From Nisaea sp. (GTDB lineage: Bacteria > Pseudomonadota > Alphaproteobacteria > Thalassobaculales > Thalassobaculaceae): a DNA stretch of 64,000 nt. The stretch is taken from assembly GCF_034670185.1 (NCBI RefSeq), contig NZ_JAXMNY010000001.1, positions 434,001 to 498,000 on the forward strand, in the 5' to 3' direction. The notes under the pieces were generated by a model. It was given only the letters and a program-made list of their open reading frames with translations. It did not search any database and was not told where the DNA came from. Below are positions 32,685-41,575 of this stretch, one piece after another; position 1 is the first letter of the stretch; every line of letters starts with the position of its first letter. A program made the translations under genes and the position numbers.

Positions 32685-32897
32685 TCAGAGATTCAGCGGT
32701 GGCTCTTTGTCTTTCTTGGTCCAGCCGATCAGCTGAATGGCGGGGAATATCCAGAGGAAGCCGGCAATCGGATAAAATATCAGCTCGGCCAGCCAGTGTT
32801 GCGGCAGCACATGGTTCGCGACTGTTACGACTCCCGCGATATAAGCGATCAGGCCGACGATCATGATGATGCCGCCGAGGGCAGTGCGCCAGCGCAT
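32685..32897 (-). CDS. DUF2842 small membrane protein
   Basis: A 70-residue protein from the ATG at 32897 (MRWRTALGGIIMIVG), with two membrane helices, ending KKDKEPPLNL. The LIFYPIAGFLWIFPAIQLIGW block matches the alphaproteobacterial DUF2842 family as I remember it; its function is unknown. A longer frame to 33008 adds 37 residues that do not resemble the family. It converges with dctD. Confidence 0.8.
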   Translation of the reverse strand: MRWRTALGGIIMIVGLIAYIAGVVTVANHVLPQHWLAELIFYPIAGFLWIFPAIQLIGWTKKDKEPPLNL

Positions 32898-33117
32898 GGG
32901 GGACTCCGTTCCGTTTGGTCGGCTTCGATATGCGCCGGACGGGGATAGTGTCAACCGTTGCGGAAAGGTCCCGCGTTCATGAAAAATTGAGACGGTCGGC
33001 TTAATCATCCTGTTTGCGTCTCTTCCGTCGCTGGGAAGCGAGACTTTGATGTCTCCCTCGCTCTAAGGCCTGCCTTTGAGCGCAAGCGCGCAACCGACCC
33101 GATACGGACCCTTTTAA

Positions 33118-34467
33118 ATGAGAATGCTTGGTCACCCTATTGTTGCCTTGATGATTTCCGTCGCGCTCCTCTGGACCGCGAACGGGCTGTTTCACAGTCT
33201 GATTGCCCTGCGTATGAGTCAGGAGGGTTTCGATACGACAGTCGCCGGTCTGGTGACTGCTGCGTACTTCATTGGCCAGCTTGTCGGGGCTGTGTTCTGT
33301 GGGCGGGTCATCGAGAGCGTTGGCCATGTTCGCTCATTTGCAGCCTTTGCCTCGATTATCTCGGCCTGCGCCGTTGCCCACGCAATATTTGTCGATCCCT
33401 ATTTCTGGTCTCTGCTGCGTTTTGGAACAGGCATTTGCATCGCCGGAGCGTTGATGGTGGCGGAAAGCTGGCTGAACGGTGCGGTCTCGAACAAACAGCG
33501 CGGCGGAATGCTCTCCATCTATGTTGTGGTGATCTATTTCGGCATGGCGGCCGGTCAGCAGATCCTGAATATTTCGCCGCCGACCAGCTTCATTCTGTAT
33601 AGCGTGGCATCGATCCTGTTCTCGCTCGCCCTGGTGCCGTTGTCGCTGGCCAGCCGGGCGACGGCGGGCGAGCTGGCGCCATCTCGTCTCAGCATGGTCG
33701 AGCTGTACAAGGTCTCGCCGCTCGGCATGATCTGCAGTTTCGCCAGTGGCGTCCTGGGGGCGGTCGTCATGGGGCTTGGTCCGATCTTCGGTAACCAGAT
33801 CGGCTTCTCGGTTGCCCAGATTGCCACCATGATGACAGTCACCATGTTCGGCGGGCTGTTGCTGCAATATCCGATCGGCAAGCTATCGGACTATTTCGAT
33901 CGTCGTACCGTTATGGCGGTTGTGCTCTTCGCCGTGGGCGGGGTGTCGCTTGCCATTGCCCTGCTTTTCAATGGCGGGACATTCATGTTTCTGGGTCTGA
34001 TGGTGGTCTTCGGCGGGCTGAATTTCGCGCTGTATCCCCTGGCTATTTCCCACGTGAACGACCATGTCGAAGCCTCCGACCTGGTGCCGGCCGCGGCCGG
34101 TATCCTGATCGCGGCGAGCCTGGGGTCGTCCATAGGCCCGATTGTTGGTGCCTTTGCCATGGATCGTGTTGGGCCTGGCGGCCTGTTCCAGTTTACCGCC
34201 TTTGTCGGTTTTTCCGTTGCAATCTTCGCTGTCTACCGGATGCTCCGCAGCGCGGCGCCGACCATGGAAGAGCAGGGACCTTATGTCGCCTATGCCACGA
34301 CATCGGCTGTCGCGGCCGAACTCGATCCGCGCGGCGAGTTTATCGAGGAGGTCGAGCCGAACGTCATGGACGAGAACCTGCCGAAGGATTTCTCCTACGA
34401 CGAGGTCATCGAATCCGCGGTGGAAGGCGAGACCGAGGAATGGGTTCAGGCGAACTCTTCGCCGTAA
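33118..34467 (+). CDS. MFS transporter, YcaD-like
   Basis: This 449-residue major facilitator protein has twelve predicted membrane helices in about 400 residues and an acidic cytoplasmic C-terminal tail of about 45 residues. The segments GLFHSLIALRMSQEGF, GYFIGQ-like AAYFIGQLVGAVFCGRV and RFGTGICIAGALMVAESWLNG resemble the YcaD group, whose substrates are unknown. Its stop overlaps the convergent soeC 3' end by 22 bp. A 220-bp gap separates it from the divergent DUF2842 gene. Confidence 0.88.
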   Translation: MRMLGHPIVALMISVALLWTANGLFHSLIALRMSQEGFDTTVAGLVTAAYFIGQLVGAVFCGRVIESVGHVRSFAAFASIISACAVAHAIFVDPYFWSLLRFGTGICIAGALMVAESWLNGAVSNKQRGGMLSIYVVVIYFGMAAGQQILNISPPTSFILYSVASILFSLALVPLSLASRATAGELAPSRLSMVELYKVSPLGMICSFASGVLGAVVMGLGPIFGNQIGFSVAQIATMMTVTMFGGLLLQYPIGKLSDYFDRRTVMAVVLFAVGGVSLAIALLFNGGTFMFLGLMVVFGGLNFALYPLAISHVNDHVEASDLVPAAAGILIAASLGSSIGPIVGAFAMDRVGPGGLFQFTAFVGFSVAIFAVYRMLRSAAPTMEEQGPYVAYATTSAVAAELDPRGEFIEEVEPNVMDENLPKDFSYDEVIESAVEGETEEWVQANSSP

Positions 34468-35396
34468 TAGAGCGTCGAGACGTGTTTTGCCTCGGCGAAA
34501 TAGAGCCAGCGTTCAAGCACCACGCCGATGCTGCCTGAGATCGCTGCAAGCAGGACGAGGCCGCTTGCCATGATGCCGGAGCCGGGCATGACAAGTACCG
34601 CTGTGAGGACGGCAACAGGGATCAGAAGACCGAAGAGGCCGGCGAGTTGCCGGAGCTTCAGCGCATGTTTCCGGCCGATCTTGTAGCCCATCTCGCGCAT
34701 CACGTAGGTTTCCGACGTTGTCGGTCCCTCCAGCAGCCGCACGGCTCCGAGGTTGGATAGCCCGGTGGCGGTGCCGGATGTTGCTGTCGGTGCCGCGTTG
34801 TCGGTCGCGGTCCAATAGCGCCATTTGATCGCCGCCGAGAGCAGCAGGAAGCCAGCCGTTGGAAGTGCCACCGGCTGCAACTCTCCGCCGGAGAGCGCCA
34901 GAATTGGCAATATCCAGAGCCCTCCGGTCGCCATCGCCATGGCGAGATAGCCCGGCACGGTGAAGCCGTTGTGCCAGCGCGGGATGGTCTTCAGGCTCTG
35001 ATAGATCATCGCCGTGCAATAGACCGTGACCATGGCCAGCACAGCGGCGACCAGTCCGGCGATGCTCCAAACGCCATCGTTGCGGCCGATCAGCACCCAG
35101 CCGGCGGCAAACAGAAGCGCCGGGATATAGGTCAGCACCGCGGCCAGGCCCTCGCGGGACAGCCAGGAGCTGCGCCATTGGCTCATCGCGCGCCAGGCCC
35201 GTTCCGGATGCCCGAGATGGAAAGTGGAGCTTAGCAGTCCGGCGGTGACGAGGCCGAGGGCAAGCGGAAGACCGATCCAGCCGATCAGCGGATCTGCATC
35301 CCCGGTCAGAGCAGCATAGAGCGCGAGCCAGACCAGCAGGCCGTATCCGGCGCCGGAGGCGGTGGTGAAGAAGATGACAGAAAGGGCGGGATGCAT
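34446..35396 (-). CDS. soeC: Membrane anchor subunit of sulfite dehydrogenase / DMSO reductase family (SoeC-like)
   Basis: This 316-residue DmsC/NrfD-like protein with about eight membrane helices would anchor the molybdoenzyme and pass electrons to the quinone pool. SSTFHLGHPERAWRAMSQWRSSWLSREG is the typical heme/quinone-side block of this family. It sits 9 bp downstream of soeB in the order A-B-C, the same as in the sulfite-oxidising SoeABC complexes of purple sulfur bacteria and roseobacters. DMSO reductase is the alternative reading; the adjacent sulfite exporter favours sulfite oxidation. Confidence 0.85.
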   Translation of the reverse strand: MHPALSVIFFTTASGAGYGLLVWLALYAALTGDADPLIGWIGLPLALGLVTAGLLSSTFHLGHPERAWRAMSQWRSSWLSREGLAAVLTYIPALLFAAGWVLIGRNDGVWSIAGLVAAVLAMVTVYCTAMIYQSLKTIPRWHNGFTVPGYLAMAMATGGLWILPILALSGGELQPVALPTAGFLLLSAAIKWRYWTATDNAAPTATSGTATGLSNLGAVRLLEGPTTSETYVMREMGYKIGRKHALKLRQLAGLFGLLIPVAVLTAVLVMPGSGIMASGLVLLAAISGSIGVVLERWLYFAEAKHVSTLYYGEEFA

Positions 35397-35405
35397 CTGC
35401 GGGCC

Positions 35406-36212
35406 TCAGCGGGAAAGCATGGTGTCGAGCCAGCCGAGCAGGCCGCTGGCGCCGGAAGTCGTCTCACCTGCGGGAACCCGTTGGGCGAGGTCGGCAAGAC
35501 GTTCCGGCATACCGAAATCCTCGGCCTTGTCCCGGCGCGGGCGCGGCGGCAGGTAGCGGTTCACCGGCTTGTAGCCCATCTCCGGCATCAGCTCGTAACC
35601 CTCACGCTCGGCGACCAGTTTCGAGACATCGGAGTCCGGATCGCCGAGGTCGCCGAAATGCCGTGCGCTGGCGGGACAGGTGGAGACACAGGCCGGAACC
35701 CGGTCCTGCTCTTCCAAGTTTTCATTGTAGATCTTGTCGACGCAGAGGGTGCATTTCTTCATCACGCCTTCGGTCTTGTCGTACTCTCGCGCACCATAGG
35801 GGCAGGCCCAGGAGCAGAGCTTGCAGCCGATGCAGAGATCCGCGTTTACCAGAACGATGCCGTCCTCGGCCCGCTTGTAGGAGGCGCCGGTCGGACAGAC
35901 GGTAACGCAGTCCGGTGTCTCGCAATGCAGGCAGGAGCGCGGGAAATGCACCGTGCGGGCGTCTTCGCCTTCACCGGCTTCATAGGTGTGGATGCGGTTG
36001 AACCAGACACCCCAGGCACCTTCGTCGCCGTCTTCCTCGGCATCGCCGCTATAGGCGTTCCAGTCCGTCAGCGGCGCCGAATGTCCGCTGGTGTTCCATT
36101 CCTTGCAGTTCACGGCGCAGGCATGGCAGCCGACGCAGATGTCGAGATCGATGACGAGGCCGAGTTTCTTGCCTCCGGCCGAGGCGGGAGTAGCGGTTGG
36201 CAGGCAGGTCAT
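35406..36212 (-). CDS. soeB: Four-cluster ferredoxin-type iron-sulfur subunit (SoeB-like)
   Basis: This 268-residue electron-transfer subunit links the molybdopterin subunit to the membrane anchor. Four cysteine groups are visible: CVGCHACAVNCKEWN near residue 22, CLHCETPDCVTVCP, CIGCKLCSWACPYG, and CTLCVDKIY with CVSTCPASARHFGD, as in DmsB and PhsB relatives. Its start overlaps soeA by 4 bp (ATGA), which indicates translational coupling. Confidence 0.92.
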   Translation of the reverse strand: MTCLPTATPASAGGKKLGLVIDLDICVGCHACAVNCKEWNTSGHSAPLTDWNAYSGDAEEDGDEGAWGVWFNRIHTYEAGEGEDARTVHFPRSCLHCETPDCVTVCPTGASYKRAEDGIVLVNADLCIGCKLCSWACPYGAREYDKTEGVMKKCTLCVDKIYNENLEEQDRVPACVSTCPASARHFGDLGDPDSDVSKLVAEREGYELMPEMGYKPVNRYLPPRPRRDKAEDFGMPERLADLAQRVPAGETTSGASGLLGWLDTMLSR

Positions 36213-39088
36213 TGGCCGCGCCTCCCTTTGTACTGGAGCGGCCCTTTCGGCCGTTCCGCCGTCGGTGCTGTCTTCAGGATCGGGAATTGCGGTTCCGAAA
36301 CTGTCTCCGGCCGGTCATCCGCCGCTTTCTCGATCCTGACCCGAAGATCGTACCAGGCAGCCTGGCCTGTGACCGGGTCCGCGTTGGCATAGCGGTAGCC
36401 GTCCTTGCGTGCGGGCAGCAGCTCGGAGATCACGTGGTTCAGCAGGAAGCCCTTGGTCGCTTCCGGCGCATCCTTGCCGAGGTTCCAGGCGCCGCGGCGC
36501 TTGCCGATGGCGTTCCAGGTCCAGGCGGTGTCCGGGTTGACGCCTTCCATCAGTTTGACCGGCACCTTGATCTGGCCGTGATGGGAGGTGACATAGACCC
36601 AGTCCCCGTCCGCGATGCCGAGCTTTTCGCCTTGCTTCCGGTTCATGAAGAGCGGGTTCTTGCCGTGTAGCTGCCGCAACCAGGCATTCTGGCTGCCCCA
36701 GGAATGATACATCGCAGCCGGGCGCTGGGTGATCGCGTGCATCGGGAAGCTGTCGGTATCGACCTGGCTTTCCTCGAAGGGCTGATACCAGATCGGCAGC
36801 GGGTCGAAATAGCGTTTGATCCGGTCGCGGTCCTTCTCAGGTGGCTGGTTCGCGCCATGTCCTTCGGCCGCCAGCCGGAACTGCTGCAGCGGCTCGACAT
36901 AGAGCTGCATGATGATCTGGTTCGGCGCACCGATGAACCCCAGCTTCGTCGCCGTTTCCAGATAGGTCTTGTTGGCGTGCTTGTAGTATCGCTCTTCCGG
37001 CTTGAACTCGTGCCGCCAGAAGCATTCGTTCTCCACGTAACGCTTGAGCTGGTCCGGGTTCGGCGCGCCCTTGCCGCCTTCGGTGCCGTCCGCGCCGCGC
37101 CAGCCCGCCAGCGGGCCGATGCCCGGGGCGCGTTCGTGGTTGGCGATATAATCGGGATAGCCGCCCGGATATTTCGCCGAGCCGTCCTCGTGCGTCAGGC
37201 CCGGCAGGCCGAGGCGGACGCCGAGATCGATCAACACTTCCTGGAACGGCCGCACGTCCCGGTCTGGTGCCACGACGGGCTGGCGGATAGAGTCCGCCGC
37301 CCCGTCAGCGTCGCAGATCGGCCGGTCCAGCAGGGAGATGCAGTCCCAGCGCTCCAGATAGGTCGTGTCCGGCAGGACAAGATCCGCATAGGCCACCATC
37401 TCGGAGGCATAGGCGTCGGAATAGATGATCTTCGGAATCCGGTATTCGCCGGTTTCCGGGTCCTTGTCCGTCAGCTTCTCCATCGTGCCCTTGGAATTCA
37501 TCGTCGAATTCCAGCTCATGTTCGCCATGTACATGAACAGGGTGTCGATAGGATACGGGTCCTGTGCCCAGGCATTGTGGATGACCATGTGCATCATGCC
37601 GTGCACGGCCATCGGCGCATCCCAGGAGAAGGCCTTGTCGATCCGTGCCGGGTTGCCGGCATCGTCCACGAGCAAGTCATCAGGGCCCATCGGGAAGCCG
37701 AGCGGGGGACCAGCCATCGGGGTGCCGGGCTTGATCTGTTCCGTGCGGCCGACAGGTTTCAGCGGCGGTGGCGCAGGGCGCGGGAAGGGCGGCTTGTAGC
37801 GGAAGCCACCCGGGCAATCGATGCTGCCGAGCAGCATCTGCAGGACATGCAGGGCGCGGCAGGTATGGAAGCCGTTGGAATGGGCGGAGATGCCGCGCAT
37901 CGCATGCATGGCGACGGGACGGCCGATCATCTTCTCATGGCGTCGTCCGGCCCAGTCTGTCCAGGGCACGTCGAGGGTGATTTCCTGCTCGAACGCGGCA
38001 TGGGCGATCTCGGCAGCCAAGCGCTTGATCGTCGCGGCATCAAGGCCGGTCTGTGCGGCAACGGCATCCGGCGCATAGGACGGATCGAGATAACGCTCTG
38101 CCAGCAGCTTGAAGGACGGTACAGCCTTGCGGCCGTCCGGCAGGACATGCTCTCCGGCGAGATCAGGCGTAATGTCTGCTTCCAGCGCAGAGACCACCGT
38201 GCCGCTGCTCTTGTCGAAGGCGAGCGGGCGGCCCTCGGCATCGCGGGCGAACAGGCCATGATCGGCCGCGCCGGGGTCCTGGATTACCAGCCAGGGCGCG
38301 TTCGTATAGCGCACCAGATATTGCAGATCGACTTTGCCGGCGCGCAGCAGCTCATGCACCAGCGCCAGAATGAACAGTCCGTCCGTGCCGGGACGGATGC
38401 CAACCCATTCATCCGCGATGGCGGAATAGCCGGTCTTCACCGGATTGACGGAAACGAACTTGGCGCCGCGGGTCTTGATGTGCCCGAGGCCCATCTTGAT
38501 CGGGTTCGAATCATGATCCTCGGCGACGCCGAACATCATGAAGAACTTCGTGTGCTCCCAGTCCGGCTCGCCAAACTCCCAGAAGGAGCCGCCGATGGAA
38601 TATAGCCCTGCTGCCGCCATGTTGACGGAACAGAAGCCGCCATGGGCCGCGTGGTTCGGGGTGCCGAACTGGCTGGCCCACCAGCCGGTCAGCGACTGGG
38701 ACTGGTCGCGCCCTGTGAAGAAGGCGAGCTTGCGCGGGTCGCTCTTGCGGATGTCGCCGAGCCATTCGGCGGCAGTTGCAAGGGCTTCGTCCCACTCGAT
38801 CTCCTTGAACTCTCCGCTGCCGCGTTCGCCGACCCGTTTCATCGGCTTGGTCAGCCGCGCCGGTGAGTAATGCTGCATGATCCCGGCGGACCCCTTGGCG
38901 CAGAGGACGCCCTTGTTCACCGGGTGATTTTTATTGCCCTCAATGTAACGGATCGTGCCGTCGCGCAGGTGTACTTTGATGCCGCAGCGGCAGGCACACA
39001 TGTAGCAGGTTGTGAACTTGGTTTCGTCGGACACGGTTGGTGACGTGTCGACTAATTCAACCACCGTTTCGAACGGGTTGATGCTCAT
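36209..39088 (-). CDS. soeA: Molybdopterin sulfite dehydrogenase catalytic subunit (SoeA-like)
   Basis: SoeA oxidises sulfite to sulfate at a bis-molybdopterin-guanine-dinucleotide centre in the cytoplasm. The 959-residue protein has the N-terminal 4Fe-4S ligands C28, C31, C35 and C63 (CYMCACRCG, GVLCAKG), then FFTGRDQSQS, HGGFCSVNMAAAG, and the C-terminal molybdopterin-binding domain near 790-930. No twin-arginine signal is present, in line with the cytoplasmic Soe enzymes and unlike DmsA. A GGAGAG site precedes the ATG. It matches my memory of alphaproteobacterial SoeA closely. Confidence 0.88.
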   Translation of the reverse strand: MSINPFETVVELVDTSPTVSDETKFTTCYMCACRCGIKVHLRDGTIRYIEGNKNHPVNKGVLCAKGSAGIMQHYSPARLTKPMKRVGERGSGEFKEIEWDEALATAAEWLGDIRKSDPRKLAFFTGRDQSQSLTGWWASQFGTPNHAAHGGFCSVNMAAAGLYSIGGSFWEFGEPDWEHTKFFMMFGVAEDHDSNPIKMGLGHIKTRGAKFVSVNPVKTGYSAIADEWVGIRPGTDGLFILALVHELLRAGKVDLQYLVRYTNAPWLVIQDPGAADHGLFARDAEGRPLAFDKSSGTVVSALEADITPDLAGEHVLPDGRKAVPSFKLLAERYLDPSYAPDAVAAQTGLDAATIKRLAAEIAHAAFEQEITLDVPWTDWAGRRHEKMIGRPVAMHAMRGISAHSNGFHTCRALHVLQMLLGSIDCPGGFRYKPPFPRPAPPPLKPVGRTEQIKPGTPMAGPPLGFPMGPDDLLVDDAGNPARIDKAFSWDAPMAVHGMMHMVIHNAWAQDPYPIDTLFMYMANMSWNSTMNSKGTMEKLTDKDPETGEYRIPKIIYSDAYASEMVAYADLVLPDTTYLERWDCISLLDRPICDADGAADSIRQPVVAPDRDVRPFQEVLIDLGVRLGLPGLTHEDGSAKYPGGYPDYIANHERAPGIGPLAGWRGADGTEGGKGAPNPDQLKRYVENECFWRHEFKPEERYYKHANKTYLETATKLGFIGAPNQIIMQLYVEPLQQFRLAAEGHGANQPPEKDRDRIKRYFDPLPIWYQPFEESQVDTDSFPMHAITQRPAAMYHSWGSQNAWLRQLHGKNPLFMNRKQGEKLGIADGDWVYVTSHHGQIKVPVKLMEGVNPDTAWTWNAIGKRRGAWNLGKDAPEATKGFLLNHVISELLPARKDGYRYANADPVTGQAAWYDLRVRIEKAADDRPETVSEPQFPILKTAPTAERPKGPLQYKGRRGQ

Positions 39089-39161
39089 TATCTCTCCGGG
39101 GCGGGAAGGCCTGAACGGCGCATCGGCTTATTATTTTCCGAGACAATAGCAGGACCGGTCC

Positions 39162-39192
39162 GAAAAAGTCAGGATCGAAACAAGACTTTTTC
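39162..39192. terminator. Bidirectional-type terminator between usp and soeA
   Basis: A perfect 9-bp inverted repeat (GAAAAAGTC and GACTTTTTC, 13-base loop) lies between the usp stop and the soeA start. On the minus strand it would end the safE-TIGR02186-usp transcript, leaving soeABC with its own promoter in 39089-39161. Confidence 0.6.
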
Positions 39193-39238
39193 TTCCATCC
39201 GGAAATGGTGGTCGAATTAACTTTAGCTGCGTAACGGG

Positions 39239-39724
39239 TCAGGTCACGGCGTCGATCTGCTCGTCGGAAAGATTGCCCGGAACAATGGTGATTGGAACAC
39301 GCATCCGTGCGGCGCCCTTGCCAGTCATATAGGTGACAAGAGGTCCCGGGCTTTCACCCTGGGTGTTCGCGCCGAGCACAAGAACGGAAATGCTCGGCTC
39401 CTCGTCGATCAGGTTGAGCAACTCGTCCCGGGTGGAGCCTTCGCGGACATAGATGATCGGGATTTGTCCGGAGATTTCGACAACTTTTTCGGAGAGCTGG
39501 CCGAGCAATGCCTCGGCATCCTCGCGGGCCTCCTCGCGCATCAGTTCGCCGACACCCATCCAATGCTGGAACTCCTGTGGCTCAATGGAGCGGAACAGAG
39601 CTACATGGCCACCGCTGTGGCGGGCCCGTCGGCAGGCAAAACGCAGGGCGATCTGCATCTCTTCGCTGTCATCGACAACGACGAGAAAAACCCGTGGCTT
39701 CGATCCGTCCGTCAATTGACTCAT
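39239..39724 (-). CDS. Universal stress protein (UspA family)
   Basis: The 161-residue protein has the Usp fold: an N-terminal beta strand (RVFLVVVDDSEEMQIAL), an internal acidic helix and the C-terminal VLGANTQGESPGPLVTYMTGKGAARMRVPITIVPG, which resembles the ATP-binding G-2x-G-9x-G(S/T) motif in altered form. Usp proteins act in stress adaptation. It follows the TIGR02186 gene by 29 bp and is probably in the same transcript as the sulfite exporter. Confidence 0.88.
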   Translation of the reverse strand: MSQLTDGSKPRVFLVVVDDSEEMQIALRFACRRARHSGGHVALFRSIEPQEFQHWMGVGELMREEAREDAEALLGQLSEKVVEISGQIPIIYVREGSTRDELLNLIDEEPSISVLVLGANTQGESPGPLVTYMTGKGAARMRVPITIVPGNLSDEQIDAVT

Positions 39725-39753
39725 GCGTGCTGTCCGTTCTGCCGGTACTGGGT

Positions 39754-40530
39754 TCAGACTTTACGGAAAACTGCGGCGGCAAGCCAGCCTGCGGCGACGG
39801 CGATCAGAATTGCGACCAGCCCGTAGATTGCTGAACGTTCGTGCGCGAAAGTGTAAACCTCTGCGCCGACACCGACTTTCTCCACCAGTAACGGCGTTGT
39901 CTGGGCGTGAACGACACGGCCCCCGCGGATCAGGTAGACGACGGCAGTGTAGGTCCCGGTTGCCAGATTGGCCGGGAAATGGACCTGGGTTCGAAACAGT
40001 TTGCCTGCGATTATCGTGACCTGGCCGGGCTCGGTCGCATAGAGGCCCTGTGCCTGTTTCCGCCGCACCAGGGCCGTGCGGAAAGTCTTCTCGTCGTTGG
40101 GCTGTAGCTTGTCGCCGCTTGAGGTCGCGCGCAGCCGCAGGTGGTTCGCACCGATCTGCTGGCGTTCCAGGACTTCCGGGGGTGCGATTTCTTCCAGCGG
40201 TCTGGTGGCTGCGACAGCATAGAAGTTCGGCGCGCTTTTGAACTGCATGCTGCGGGTATTCATCCAGATACCGGCAACCCGTTCCTTGCGCCGGACGGTT
40301 ATCGCCTCGCGCGGACCCGAGACCGTGACGACAATATCGCCATCATCGTCGACAGAGCCGAACAGAAGGAGATCCGCGCCGGTAAAACCTGTCGTGATAT
40401 CGACCCGGTGGCTGGAAAGATCGGCGATCAGGTCCTGCGCATTAGCCGTGCCAGTGGCTCCGTAGCTCAATGTGAGGGCGGCAAGCAGCAGGATGCCTAA
40501 TTTTGTGAGATTTTTCATCCGCCTAGCCAT
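39754..40530 (-). CDS. TIGR02186 family membrane-anchored protein
   Basis: This 258-residue protein has an N-terminal Sec signal (KLGILLLAALTLSYGATGTANA), a beta-rich periplasmic region (VDITTGFTGADLLLFGSVDDDGDIVVTVSGP, WMNTRSMQF, SAPNFYAVAAT) and one C-terminal membrane helix. These are the marks of the alphaproteobacterial TIGR02186 family of unknown function, which is commonly found beside TauE/SafE exporters. The ATG at 40530 overlaps safE by 8 bp; a second ATG at 40518 is possible. Confidence 0.88.
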   Translation of the reverse strand: MARRMKNLTKLGILLLAALTLSYGATGTANAQDLIADLSSHRVDITTGFTGADLLLFGSVDDDGDIVVTVSGPREAITVRRKERVAGIWMNTRSMQFKSAPNFYAVAATRPLEEIAPPEVLERQQIGANHLRLRATSSGDKLQPNDEKTFRTALVRRKQAQGLYATEPGQVTIIAGKLFRTQVHFPANLATGTYTAVVYLIRGGRVVHAQTTPLLVEKVGVGAEVYTFAHERSAIYGLVAILIAVAAGWLAAAVFRKV

Positions 40531-41443
40531 TGTGGGTCAGCACGATGGAATAGAGGTCGTCCGGCGTGACCACCAGATCGAATGCGAGCTTCAGGCAGAC
40601 GGAAACCACCATCAGGGCAAGCAGGCCCCGTAGCTGTTCACCTTTGAGCTTGACGGCAAACTGGCTGCCGAACTGGGCCCCGACGACAGCCCCTACCAAC
40701 AGCAGGATGGCAAGAACGACATCGACGGTCTGTGTCGATATGGCTTGCAGGAAGGTCACGTTGGCAGTCACGAAAATGATCTGAAGCAGCGAGGTGCCGA
40801 CCACCATGGATGTCCGCATGCCAAGCATATAGATCATCGCGGGCACCATGATGAAACCACCGCCGACGCCCATGATGGCTGACAGGATGCCGACTAAACA
40901 GCCGATCCCGAGCGGCAGCAGGGCGCTGATATAGAGCTTGGATTTCCGGAACCGGATCTTGAACGGCAGGCCGTGCATCCACGTGTGCTGATGCAGTTTC
41001 CGGCGACGTCCGCCACTCTGTCGGACCTGCAGGATGGTGCGGACGCTTTCCAGCAGCATCAGGCCGCCGATCACGCCGAGAAAGACCACGTAGCAGAGTT
41101 TGATCACCAGATCGATCTGGCCGAGGCTTTCCAGGAATTTGAACAGCAGGACGCCCAGGGTCGAGCCGACGATGCCGCCGGCCAGCAGGACGAAGCCCAT
41201 GGTGAAATCCAGATTGCCGCGTCGCCAGTGGGCGATAACGCCTGAGATCGAGCTGGCGACAATCTGATTGGCGCCGGTGCTGACCGCAACGGGTGCTGGA
41301 ACCCCGATGAAAATCAGGATGGGAGTCATGAGGAACCCGCCGCCGACACCAAAAAGGCCGGAGAGGAAGCCGACGGCGCCGCCCATAGCCAGAATGGTGA
41401 GGACGTTTACCGACATCTCTGCGATGGGCAGGTAGATGTACAT
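40523..41443 (-). CDS. TauE/SafE-family sulfite/anion exporter
   Basis: This 306-residue membrane protein with two homologous halves has GFLSGLFGVGGGFLMTPIL in the N-terminal half and GILSAIMGVGGGFIMVPAMIYMLGM in the C-terminal half, the family signature repeats. TauE/SafE proteins export sulfite, sulfoacetate or related anions. Close linkage to SoeABC suggests sulfite, which is inference. ATGs at 41443 and 41416 are possible starts. It is followed directly by TIGR02186 and usp. Confidence 0.9.
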   Translation of the reverse strand: MYIYLPIAEMSVNVLTILAMGGAVGFLSGLFGVGGGFLMTPILIFIGVPAPVAVSTGANQIVASSISGVIAHWRRGNLDFTMGFVLLAGGIVGSTLGVLLFKFLESLGQIDLVIKLCYVVFLGVIGGLMLLESVRTILQVRQSGGRRRKLHQHTWMHGLPFKIRFRKSKLYISALLPLGIGCLVGILSAIMGVGGGFIMVPAMIYMLGMRTSMVVGTSLLQIIFVTANVTFLQAISTQTVDVVLAILLLVGAVVGAQFGSQFAVKLKGEQLRGLLALMVVSVCLKLAFDLVVTPDDLYSIVLTHNG

Positions 41444-41575
41444 AGGCCCCGCGGGGACGGTCAGGGATAAACCAGATACCGGATGACAGCAGACACAATC
41501 ACCCGAACGATTCCATCTTTAATAACAGAAAAGTATGCGGTGAGGCCACGACTAGTTTGTAGTGGTTCTAATGAT

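Noticed and set aside
36704..38605. Open frame of 633 residues on the plus strand inside soeA
   Set aside because: It is antisense to the SoeA frame, which has cysteine-cluster and molybdopterin motifs; the plus-strand product shows none.
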